From assembly GCF_013822795.1 (NCBI RefSeq), contig NZ_PNLB01000003.1, positions 124,001 to 188,000 on the forward strand: DNA of 64,000 nucleotides, in the 5' to 3' direction. Below, piece after piece: positions 8,980 to 16,661 of this stretch. The notes under the pieces were generated by a model, which saw only the letters and a list, made by a program, of their open reading frames with translations, was not told the origin of the DNA and searched no databases. A program made the translations under genes and the position numbers. The stretch is from Phenylobacterium sp. (lineage in GTDB: Bacteria > Pseudomonadota > Alphaproteobacteria > Caulobacterales > Caulobacteraceae). Position 1 is the first letter of the stretch. Each line of letters opens with the position of its first letter.

Positions 8980-9896
8980 GCGCCTTAGAGGACGCCGCCG
9001 CCTTCTGGTACGAGGGCAAGAACGGCGCGCGGCTGCGGGCCGCAATCTACTGGCCGGCAGGTCGCGCGCGGGGCGGCGTCGTGCTCAGTCCCGGACGGAC
9101 GGAGTTCATCGAGAAGTACCGGCCGGTCGTCGATGAGCTCCTCTCGCGCGGATTCGCCGTGGTGACCCACGACTGGCGCGGGCAAGGCCTCTCGGACCGC
9201 ATGCTGCCGGCTGAGCCGCTCAAGGGCCACGCAACGACTTCTGAGCTTTTCCTGCAGGACTACGCACTGCTGCTGGCGCAGGCCGAGCGGCGCGGCCTGC
9301 CGCGACCATGGATCGGCATGGGCCATTCGATGGGCGGCGCCCTGACCTTGCTCGCTCACCTCGACCGCCTTGGCGACTTCGCCGCCGTCGTACTCTCCGC
9401 GCCCATGCTCGGCGTGAAACTGTCCATGCCCGCCTGGTTCGCAGGGGCGATGGCCGACACGCGGTGCCTGCTCGGCCAGGCTGAGGCCTATGCCCGCGGC
9501 GCTTCCGATCCCTGGGCCGAAACCTTTGCGGACAATGAGGTCACCCACGACGAAGTCTGCTGGCGGCGTACGCACGACATGCTGATGGCGCATCGCGAAC
9601 TGGCCCTAGGCTCGCCCACCTGGGGATGGGTCCGCTTTGCCCTCAAATCATCTGCGGAGATCCGCCGCCGCGCCCATGAGCTGAAAGGCCGCCCGGCGGA
9701 ATTGCGCATTGTCGCCGCCGGGGACGACCGGCTCGCCGACACCGAAGCGGCCCGCCAGGTCGCGAGGGCCGCCGACACGCTCGATCAGTTCACGATCGTG
9801 GAGCACGCATTTCACGAGGTGCTGATGGAAACGTCCACGCGTCGCGGCGTCTTCTGGCGTGAATTCGAGGTGTTGGCTGCGCGCTTGACGACCTAG
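8976..9896 (+). CDS. Alpha/beta hydrolase (monoacylglycerol lipase / lysophospholipase-like)
   Basis: 306 aa, a typical length for the family. It has the THDWRGQGLSDR strand-turn and the GHSMGG nucleophile elbow (Ser118). The acid is probably Asp250/251 (AAGDDRLAD) and the base His277 or His280 (VEHAFHE). The triad is complete. No signal peptide is seen. It overlaps the MBL-like gene by ATGA and closes the rightward operon. Close relatives occur as housekeeping lysophospholipases, so it could be a passenger; the tight coupling argues for a role in the cluster, for example attacking membrane lipids. Confidence 0.75.
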   Translation: MSALEDAAAFWYEGKNGARLRAAIYWPAGRARGGVVLSPGRTEFIEKYRPVVDELLSRGFAVVTHDWRGQGLSDRMLPAEPLKGHATTSELFLQDYALLLAQAERRGLPRPWIGMGHSMGGALTLLAHLDRLGDFAAVVLSAPMLGVKLSMPAWFAGAMADTRCLLGQAEAYARGASDPWAETFADNEVTHDEVCWRRTHDMLMAHRELALGSPTWGWVRFALKSSAEIRRRAHELKGRPAELRIVAAGDDRLADTEAARQVARAADTLDQFTIVEHAFHEVLMETSTRRGVFWREFEVLAARLTT

Positions 9897-10070
9897 CTCC
9901 CATTGGCGACTCGGCAGCGCCGAAGCGATAAGTTAGCGTATCGCGAGTGCTTCCGCCCCACGCCCCCATCAGTTGAACCCCCACGCGAACCGTGACACAC
10001 TAAGAACGCCGATCTTTCAACCGCGCGTCTGTGTCGTCCTCGCCCTGGCTGCCGACTGGAGGGGTAGGTT

Positions 10071-11885
10071 GTGGCCGAAATTACGATCACTCACGAACTG
10101 CTGCGGCTGCTCGCCGAGCGCACATGCTTCACTGTTCCTGAACGAGGTCTGGTCTTCTTTGGCTTTCGAGGCCTGCTCCCTCTCGACGTGACGGGCACGG
10201 ATTTCTCGAGCGGCCATCGAGCGCGTCTCGTCACACCCGACAACCAGCATATGCGCTGCACACTCGGCCAATGGCGGCCGGAGAACGGAGTGCTGGCGCT
10301 CTTTCCCGGATCCACGGTTCCGAACCTGAAGGCGATTCAATCCGCGCGGGCGTCCGGCGGTATCGGCGCGAACATGCTTATGCTGGGTCGCTACGGTTAC
10401 GATCGGGGCGTTCACAAGGCCGGCAAGCCAACCGGCCACCGCGCCTTCCGCCAGGGCATGTTCTTCCCGGTGTGGCGCAACGCGGATGATCTGGACTTCG
10501 ATCTCGCGGATCGCTTGGATATTAGCGGGCGGGTTCCCGACCAGTACCCCTGGGACAATCTCCACTGCGCCTACCACGACAACGTCGACACTCCCGCCTT
10601 CTCAAGCAATGGCTGTCAGGTCGTCGCTGGCAGACCGACCATGCCGGCCAACGGCAACCTTCCTGAATCTGGTCCGTGGGCCCGGTTCGTAGCCAACGCC
10701 TATGGTGTAGACGCAAGCGGACAGGCCCACTTTCCGTATCTGCTGTTTTCAGGAACAGAGGCGGGCCTAGTCTCTGCAAAACCTCAAAGTTCCCTCACGC
10801 GTTCATTGCGGTTCGGATCGCAGGGCGAGTGGGTGACCGCTGTTCAAAATGCTCTTCGTACGAACGGCTTCCCATTCCTGGAGGCGGACGGCGACTTTGG
10901 TCGAGACACCCTCGAATCTGTAATGGGCTTCCAGGCGGAGACATTTGGTGCGAGCCAAGCCGACGGTGTCGTCGGCCCTAACACCGCTGGAGCGCTTCAG
11001 ATTCCTTGGCCGCCCATCGCGACGACTTTAGCTGCAGCGACCCCTACCGTCAGGAGCGGCGCGACGGTCGCTGGCGTCCCCGGCGAATGGCTCACCTCGG
11101 CGGTCGAGATTACGCCTGGTTTTGAGGTCAGAGGCGATCCCTACCTCGGCGTTTCGGATGACTTCGACGAGATGGGGATTTCCTGCGGGGCGCTCCAATG
11201 GAACATCGGCAGCAATTCCTTGCAGCCGATGGTTCGAGCGACGGGCAAAGATGTGGTCATGTCGGCCATGCCAACGCTTGGCGCTGACCTTTGGCGCGCA
11301 TGCGAGAAGGAAACAGGCGTCCGCGCCGCCTTGGCCATTGTTCGTGGCTGGCAACCGAACAAAAAACTGCCGACGACCGCCCTGACAGAACTGGCCAGGC
11401 TGATGGGGACGACAGAGATGAGGGCTCAGCAACAGCTGCGCATCAGCGCTGTCGGTGAACGTGCTCTGACCGCAGCGACCAAATGGGCGGCGAACTGCGG
11501 GCGCAACACACCTAGCAAGCGTGAATTTCTGTGGTTCTTCGACCTGACGACGCAGAATGGCGGTCTGGAAGGACTTAGCCCCCGCGACATCAATGCCTTC
11601 ATAGCGCAGAACAGCTCCACCGGAGCCGCGGACGCAGTTTGTGAGTTCCTGGCCGGCCTCTCAGGGCCATCTGGCCACATCAAGGATGCTCACAAGAACG
11701 CAGAGCTGTGGCGCACAACGCCAAACGGGCTCCCCTTGGAGCTCCTCGTGCTTTCCTATCTGCGGTCAGCCTCTGCCGTTCCAAAGTGGCGGCACGTTGT
11801 GCTGAATCGGAAGGGGGCGATCGCGACTGGCGGGGGCTGGGTGAACTCAGAGAGATATGACTTCTCCACGGCCCTAAATACTTAG
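10071..11885 (+). CDS. Peptidoglycan-binding protein with lysozyme-like C-terminal domain
   Basis: 604 aa from a GTG start with a GGAGGGG ribosome-binding site. There are three parts. An N-terminal domain (about 1-230) ends in SSNGCQVVAG (Cys182), a pattern resembling the S-x-G-C motif of L,D-transpeptidase-like or phage-type enzymes. A PG_binding_1 domain (about 246-305) has the LRFGSQGEWVTAVQNAL and DGDFGRDT motifs. A C-terminal domain (about 341-560) has the TPGFE...GDPYLGV...GISCGALQWN pattern of lysozyme-like domains in phage or tail-associated muralytic proteins. There is no signal peptide. Codon use is less GC-rich than in the flanking cluster. It may be an effector or phage-derived cell-wall enzyme; the N-terminal assignment is tentative. 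Confidence 0.6.
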   Translation: MAEITITHELLRLLAERTCFTVPERGLVFFGFRGLLPLDVTGTDFSSGHRARLVTPDNQHMRCTLGQWRPENGVLALFPGSTVPNLKAIQSARASGGIGANMLMLGRYGYDRGVHKAGKPTGHRAFRQGMFFPVWRNADDLDFDLADRLDISGRVPDQYPWDNLHCAYHDNVDTPAFSSNGCQVVAGRPTMPANGNLPESGPWARFVANAYGVDASGQAHFPYLLFSGTEAGLVSAKPQSSLTRSLRFGSQGEWVTAVQNALRTNGFPFLEADGDFGRDTLESVMGFQAETFGASQADGVVGPNTAGALQIPWPPIATTLAAATPTVRSGATVAGVPGEWLTSAVEITPGFEVRGDPYLGVSDDFDEMGISCGALQWNIGSNSLQPMVRATGKDVVMSAMPTLGADLWRACEKETGVRAALAIVRGWQPNKKLPTTALTELARLMGTTEMRAQQQLRISAVGERALTAATKWAANCGRNTPSKREFLWFFDLTTQNGGLEGLSPRDINAFIAQNSSTGAADAVCEFLAGLSGPSGHIKDAHKNAELWRTTPNGLPLELLVLSYLRSASAVPKWRHVVLNRKGAIATGGGWVNSERYDFSTALNT

Positions 11886-11973
11886 GCGTTCGGCCAGCAC
11901 GAAGAACAAGCCGCCTCCCGCCACGACATCATACGCGTAAACCCAGATATTCGTCCTGAATCCAACTTAAGTC

Positions 11974-12813
11974 GTGAAGGGTAACCGCAAATTGCTAGTA
12001 CTCTTCATCGCATTGCTCGTCACGATCGCTTCGATCGCACAACTTGCCGAGTTCTGGATCGGCAAGAGCGGTGACGACGCCATCCGAATGCGGCTGGTCG
12101 ATCTCTACGTCTCACTCGACGAGAATTGGCGAGCATCCTACCAGGTTCCAGCCCGCGCAACGCAGGAATTCCTGGCAGTTCGGCTTGGCCTGAGTCCCAT
12201 GACAAAGATTCTGCGCATTGCAGCGATCAGCATCCTGGCCACCTTCCCCTTCCAGTTAGCGGTCATGGTGAACTACGTCACCAGTGAGGATTCGATCTGG
12301 AGCGTGCTTTCGGTCGCCCTAGATCTACTCCCCTACTCGCTGATGAACGTACCCGGCGACATCCTCTCTTGGACTGCGGCGATCTTCTTCATGCGCATAG
12401 TCCAGCGATCGGGGCCCTTCATCGCCTCGCTCACCATTCTCGCTTCAGTGGCCGTCGCAATCGGATGCGCGGTCCTAGGCCTCGCTATCGGGCTTGCCTT
12501 GGTAGAAATCTCGGACAGGATTGGGTGGCCCTTCTGGATCGCGACCGAAGAATTGCGGCTATTCGACATAGCGCCGGAGCTAACATTCGGCTACCTCGCG
12601 ACCTCGATAATCCTACCTCTACTTCCGCTAGCGATGTACTCGGCCGCATTGATCTTCAGTCTTCTCGTCCTGCTAGCCCGGCGCCCGGTGCGTGGGCCCC
12701 TCCTCTGGCTATTGCCCCGCCTCGAAGGATCAACTCGGCCTGTCCTGACAGTCGTTGCGGTGGCGTTTGCAGCCCTGGCGGGCGCGCTGGCGGCTTGGAC
12801 CCGGGTCTTTTGA
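11974..12813 (+). CDS. Multipass membrane protein, unknown function
   Basis: 279 aa from a GTG start at 11974. Hydrophobic segments lie at about 7-27, 80-100, 110-130, 146-175, 206-235 and 253-276, giving roughly six membrane helices. No recognisable motif. It follows the lysozyme-like gene in the same direction, and both are less GC-rich than their neighbours, so they may have arrived together. No function can be given; an immunity or permeabilising membrane partner of the muralytic protein is only a guess. Confidence 0.5.
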   Translation: MKGNRKLLVLFIALLVTIASIAQLAEFWIGKSGDDAIRMRLVDLYVSLDENWRASYQVPARATQEFLAVRLGLSPMTKILRIAAISILATFPFQLAVMVNYVTSEDSIWSVLSVALDLLPYSLMNVPGDILSWTAAIFFMRIVQRSGPFIASLTILASVAVAIGCAVLGLAIGLALVEISDRIGWPFWIATEELRLFDIAPELTFGYLATSIILPLLPLAMYSAALIFSLLVLLARRPVRGPLLWLLPRLEGSTRPVLTVVAVAFAALAGALAAWTRVF

Positions 12814-13105
12814 ATGTTGCGCAGGGTGAAAATTGCGGCCCGGTCACGGGCCAGACCTGGCTGCCCGGAGATCGAACCGGGGGTCAGAGGGGCGGCGTCC
12901 AGTCTACGCGACGGGTCGAGGCGTCGAACAGGGGCGGTTACTGAAGCATCAGTCTAACAGATGAGTTGAAGCGGAGGAAATGAGCGTCGGCTGCCAGCGC
13001 TCAGAGGCCATCCGCATGACACTGGCGCTCAACATTCAGCACAACGAGGGCCCTTCGAGAGTCTGCGCGTGGCTACCGTCGGTGAACAAATTTGCAGCGA
13101 AACAG
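12814..13105. other. Non-coding gap before the toxin-antitoxin pair
   Basis: No convincing gene and no tRNA. A 45-codon frame starts at 12980 just after a GGAGGAA, but the spacing is too short for a normal start and the product is unlike any protein I know. It is not called. Confidence 0.4.
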
Positions 13106-13141
13106 TTGCCTATTTAGCCCACTTTGCCCATATTGCCTCGA
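13106..13141 (+). promoter_or_regulatory. Four 9-bp direct repeats before the antitoxin gene
   Basis: TTGCCTATT, TAGCCCACT, TTGCCCATA and TTGCCTCGA lie head to tail with an exact 9-bp period, ending about 10 bp before the antitoxin start. Toxin-antitoxin operons of the RES/Xre type are usually autoregulated, so this is a plausible binding array for the complex. The inference rests on position and periodicity only. Confidence 0.4.
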
Positions 13142-13151
13142 AGGACGAGCT

Positions 13152-13769
13152 ATGAGCACATTGAAACCATCCCTTACGCGGGCCGCACTGACCAAGGCGA
13201 TTGAAAGCAAGGTCGAGCGCATGCCGCTGCAGGACCTTGTCGAGTTGGCCGCGACGCTGAAGGTCACCGTGCCTGCGGCCGTCAATACGATCCGTCGACG
13301 CGAGGCGAAGGCGGTTGCTCCGCCAGCCGCGCCAGGGGGGCGTGTGCTGCAGGGTGCTGGCGTTGGCCCGGTTGTTTCTGCCGCAAAGGGAAGTCGACTT
13401 CTGGACGCCATCACCGTCGATGACGAAGCGACCGATTGGGCCCAGAGCGAGCTCGTCGGTGCCGGTGCGCTGGTCGAGCGGCTTAGCATCGCACGGGGCA
13501 CCCTCGACAATTGGCGTAAGGCTGGCAGGGTTCTGGCGCTGCGCAAGGGATTGCGGAACTTCGTCTACCCGTTGCGGCAGTTCGATCGCCGCTGGCCCGT
13601 GGACGGCCTCGACAAGGTCGCCGAGCACTTCGCCTCCGCCGAGGAGGCGTGGGAGTGGCTGGTTACCCCGAACCGGATGACAGACGGCAAGGCACCGATC
13701 GACGCACTTCACGCCGGGGAAGTTCAGGACGTCGTCAGGGCAGCGGCCGGAGCCTTTGACTACGCGTGA
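13152..13769 (+). CDS. Xre/MbcA/ParS-type antitoxin (DUF2384)
   Basis: 205 aa from the ATG at 13152, with AAGGA upstream; an in-frame ATG at 13092 would run through the repeat array. The C-terminal ~45 residues (EEAWEWLVTPNRMTDG, PIDAL, then a terminal helix) are the toxin-binding domain of MbcA/ParS/Xre antitoxins, which covers the toxin active site. The N-terminal part is helical and contains a possible DNA-binding helix-turn-helix (SIARGTLDNWRKAGRV). It overlaps the RES toxin gene by 4 bp (GTGA), the standard antitoxin-first order. It is expected to neutralise the toxin and repress the operon. Confidence 0.85.
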   Translation: MSTLKPSLTRAALTKAIESKVERMPLQDLVELAATLKVTVPAAVNTIRRREAKAVAPPAAPGGRVLQGAGVGPVVSAAKGSRLLDAITVDDEATDWAQSELVGAGALVERLSIARGTLDNWRKAGRVLALRKGLRNFVYPLRQFDRRWPVDGLDKVAEHFASAEEAWEWLVTPNRMTDGKAPIDALHAGEVQDVVRAAAGAFDYA

Positions 13770-14362
13770 AGCTCGCCACGTCCAAACTCCGAGAACGGGT
13801 GATCTCCGCCGAGCTTGCCGACTGGCCGCGCATCCTCCCCACCAAGCATCGGGCGACACCGGCCGGGGCGGGGTTTGGATCGAGCCGCTATTCCAGCCCA
13901 ACCGACGCTTTCCGGGTGCTCTACGCGGCCGTCGACTTCCCGACCGCATTCGCCGAAGCGGTCGTGCGCGACCGGTTCGAGGGCAAAACGCGCCGTTTCC
14001 TTTACCGGCCGCACCTGGAGCAGGTCTGCCTGACGACAGTCAGCTCCAGCCGCGAGCTCGTGTTGCTCGATCTGCGAGGTGCCGGTGCCTACGAGCTCGG
14101 CATCGATACCGACGCCAGCCGGGCCCGCGACCATACGGTAGGCCAGACCTTCTCGCAGGCGGTGCATGATGAGCTGCCCGACGTCGACGCCATACTGTTC
14201 GACTCTCGCCTGACCAACGGCGCATGCGTCGCCATCTTCGACCGCGCCTTCTCCGCGCTGTCGGCGACCGTACCGATTGCCCTGATGCAGGCCGCCCTAT
14301 TGCCGGTGGAGATCACCCGGCTGAACATCATCCTGCGGCGCGAGCGGGGCTATGCGCCATGA
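13766..14362 (+). CDS. RES-domain toxin (NAD+-degrading)
   Basis: 198 aa from a GTG start inside the antitoxin stop. The RES signature is present: SSRYSSP (Arg41), a LYAAVDF strand, Glu64 in the AFAEAV helix, and a later Ser in FDSRLTN. Characterised RES toxins (MbcT, ParT, Res) are NAD+ glycohydrolases or phosphorylases or ADP-ribosylate a target, which halts growth. The length is normal, the key residues are present, and the gene looks intact. It sits 44 bp upstream of the methyltransferase gene in the same direction, so it may be a stability or abortive-infection component of the downstream system or simply a neighbour. Confidence 0.85.
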   Translation: MKLATSKLRERVISAELADWPRILPTKHRATPAGAGFGSSRYSSPTDAFRVLYAAVDFPTAFAEAVVRDRFEGKTRRFLYRPHLEQVCLTTVSSSRELVLLDLRGAGAYELGIDTDASRARDHTVGQTFSQAVHDELPDVDAILFDSRLTNGACVAIFDRAFSALSATVPIALMQAALLPVEITRLNIILRRERGYAP

Positions 14363-14405
14363 GGAGACTGGCGCATGATCCGCGCCCTGATCCTGGTGCG
14401 TGCTG

Positions 14406-15710
14406 ATGGCCAAGCGACTTCGCATCGTTTCGCCAAAGCGGAACAAACGTCTGCAAACCGGATGGGAAGGCTTCTTCCCCTACTACGCTGGCTACCCTGA
14501 GCTCTTCGCCCGCGAGCTGCTCAAGAGTGCCAAGCTGCCGCACGGCTCCGTCGTGCTGGACCCGTGGAACGGCAGCGGGACCACGACCTACACCGCCACG
14601 TCGCTGGGCCTGAACTCAATCGGGATCGATCTGAACCCGGTGATGATCATCGTGGCGCGGGCACGCCTGCTCCCGCCCAGTGAAGCTGATCACCTGCGCC
14701 CCCTGGCCGCGACGATTCTTTCGCATGCTCATTCGTCGCCGCCGACTCTGCAGCCGAACGATGCGCTCTTAAGCTGGTTCGATCCGGCGACCGCGGCCTT
14801 CGTCCGCGGCATCGAGCAGAACATCCGGCGCAGCCTGGTCGGCAGCATGACCAAGTCGCCAGACGGGGTGCACCTCGATCGGATCTCGGGCACTGCGGCG
14901 ACGCTGTATGTGGCCTTGTTCGCCGCCTGCCGGCGGCTGGTCGCGCCCTTCCGGTCGTCAAACCCCACGTGGTTGCGGGCGCCCAAGGCCGACGACACCC
15001 GGATCGCCGCGGCGAAGGCGGCTCTCGCGCGGGACTTCGGCAACAACGTGCGCGGCATGACCGCGGCATTGGTGGCCAAGCGCGACGCCGACCAGAGCGT
15101 GAAGAAGCTGCCTCATCCGGGGGATTGCAAGGTCAGTCTGTCGGACACCGTCGCGATGGAGATCGCTGCCGACAGCGTCGACTTCGTGCTGACCTCACCG
15201 CCTTATTGCACACGGATCGACTACACAGCCGCGACTCGCATCGAGCTGGCCGTGCTGGCGCCCCTGTTGAAGACTGCAGAACGTGCGCTGGGCCGGCAGA
15301 TGATCGGCTCAACCCAGGTGCCCACCCGGGACATTGCTGTCGACGAGGCCTGGGGCGAAACCTGCGTCCGCTTTCTCGCGGCGCTCAAGGCCCACCCATC
15401 CAAAGCGTCGGGAGGCTACTACTACCGCACCCACCTCGACTACTTCGACAAGATGCACCGCTCGATGCAGCGGCTGGCCCTCAGCCTAAAGCCCGGCGGC
15501 CGCGCCGTGTTGGTGGTGCAGGATTCATACTACAAGGATATCCACAACGACCTGCCAAAGATCATCACCGAGATTGGCGCAGGCCAGGGGCTGACCTTGG
15601 CCCAGAGTAAATCCTTCCATCTGCGCTCAATGTCCGACGTCAATCCGGGGCGCAAGACATATGTGCGGCCGTCGGGTGCCACTGAATCGGTGCTCTGTCT
15701 CACCAAATAA
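14406..15710 (+). CDS. DNA methyltransferase (SPPY type)
   Basis: 434 aa from the ATG at 14406 (a GTG two codons earlier is possible). Motif I with the DPWNGSGTT loop starts at Asp52 and continues to GIDLNP. Catalytic motif IV, TSPPY, is at 263-267. About 210 residues between them would hold the target-recognition region. S-P-P-Y is typical of N4-cytosine enzymes. The order I, target region, IV is the alpha-type arrangement, whereas SPPY enzymes are commonly beta-type (IV first). No cognate restriction endonuclease is recognisable. It lies between the RES/Xre pair and a four-gene nuclease/helicase-like operon, where it could mark self DNA. Confidence 0.8.
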   Translation: MAKRLRIVSPKRNKRLQTGWEGFFPYYAGYPELFARELLKSAKLPHGSVVLDPWNGSGTTTYTATSLGLNSIGIDLNPVMIIVARARLLPPSEADHLRPLAATILSHAHSSPPTLQPNDALLSWFDPATAAFVRGIEQNIRRSLVGSMTKSPDGVHLDRISGTAATLYVALFAACRRLVAPFRSSNPTWLRAPKADDTRIAAAKAALARDFGNNVRGMTAALVAKRDADQSVKKLPHPGDCKVSLSDTVAMEIAADSVDFVLTSPPYCTRIDYTAATRIELAVLAPLLKTAERALGRQMIGSTQVPTRDIAVDEAWGETCVRFLAALKAHPSKASGGYYYRTHLDYFDKMHRSMQRLALSLKPGGRAVLVVQDSYYKDIHNDLPKIITEIGAGQGLTLAQSKSFHLRSMSDVNPGRKTYVRPSGATESVLCLTK

Positions 15711-15770
15711 TCTGGGACGGCCACACCCCACGAGCGCGTGGTTTCCACTGACTCCCAAGCATGGATGACC

Positions 15771-15810
15771 ATGTGGAAGCGTGGGATTGCATGGAAGAGC
15801 GTGGAACGCT
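15771..15810 (+). promoter_or_regulatory. Two imperfect 20-bp direct repeats before the four-gene operon
   Basis: ATGTGGAAGCGTGGGATTGC (15771-15790) is followed directly by a second copy (15791-15810) with one shift and a few changes. A short GTGG-TTT-CCAC dyad lies about 25 bp upstream. The pair sits just ahead of the likely start of the first gene (15822), where an operator would be expected. The first gene product itself may have a DNA-binding fold. Speculative. Confidence 0.3.
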
Positions 15811-15821
15811 ATATGGGAGTC

Positions 15822-16661
15822 ATGTCTCGCACCGGTCCCATCGCTGATCAGCTAGCGCGCAACGTTCAGCGCCAGCAGGACGCCTTTGCGGCGATGGCGA
15901 AGGCTCTGGCCGCGAGCGATGCCGCTGGTCGCGAACGCGCACAGGCGAAGATCGTAGAGCTGACGGCAGAATATCAGCGGCTTACCGAATCCCTTCGCTT
16001 CAGCGAGCTGGAGGCCCGCGAGATCGCCACGCCCCGGGCGCGCAAGCCCGGAAAGCCGCTGCGGGAGCTGGCGCTCGACGCCCTGGATGACCTGGGCGTG
16101 CCCGCGGCGCCGGCGCTCATCGCCGACCTGACGGCGGCTCTCACCGGGGACCGGCCGTCGCCGTCGCGGTTTGCGAGCCTACGACGTGACGAGGAAAACG
16201 CGGCACGACGGAACATTGCAGCGCGTCCGGCCTGGGTTGTACCGGCGATCAATGCCCAGCAGCTGACCGCCATTCCACGGTTGCTCACCAATTCGTCCTG
16301 GGAAATGGAGCGCCGCATCGTCGGTGCCCGCAGCATTCGGACCGACAATCTACGGATCGCGATCAGCCTGTCCGCCCGCCTGGCGCACCTGCGCGAGGCG
16401 GGCGCGCACGAAGCCAAGCAGGTCGAGCGCCTTCTTTTTCCCTTCGCGCGCTCGGTGCCCGGCGCCGTGCAGCACGGCCAAGAAATCGACACCCAGCGCA
16501 CAATTGACGCCGCCCGCGTTGAACTGGCGCCGATCGAGGCCGCAGACTTGGAGGAACGGCGCGAAGCCGCAGCCAAGCTGGCAGGCGCTGGGCCGCAGGT
16601 GCGCCTCTGGGGCCGACCGGTGCTGATCGACACCGCCGCGGCGGAGAGGGCCGTTCGGTGA
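15822..16661 (+). CDS. Coiled-coil protein with possible winged-helix region, first gene of a four-gene operon
   Basis: 279 aa from the ATG at 15822 (MSRTGPIADQ). ATGs at 15813 and earlier are possible, and no ribosome-binding site clearly decides. Residues 5-70 are a long Ala/Gln/Glu-rich coiled coil. A helical segment at about 80-130 (LRELALDALDDLGVP, IADLTAAL, FASLRRDEE) resembles a winged-helix DNA-binding domain. The rest is helical and unrecognised. The stop overlaps the next start by GTGA. It could be a DNA-binding or adaptor subunit for the nuclease and helicase encoded downstream. Confidence 0.6.
   Translation: MSRTGPIADQLARNVQRQQDAFAAMAKALAASDAAGRERAQAKIVELTAEYQRLTESLRFSELEAREIATPRARKPGKPLRELALDALDDLGVPAAPALIADLTAALTGDRPSPSRFASLRRDEENAARRNIAARPAWVVPAINAQQLTAIPRLLTNSSWEMERRIVGARSIRTDNLRIAISLSARLAHLREAGAHEAKQVERLLFPFARSVPGAVQHGQEIDTQRTIDAARVELAPIEAADLEERREAAAKLAGAGPQVRLWGRPVLIDTAAAERAVR

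Noticed and set aside
12840..12900. Possible tRNA at the left edge of the second island
   Set aside because: No complete cloverleaf, T-loop or anticodon arrangement can be drawn.
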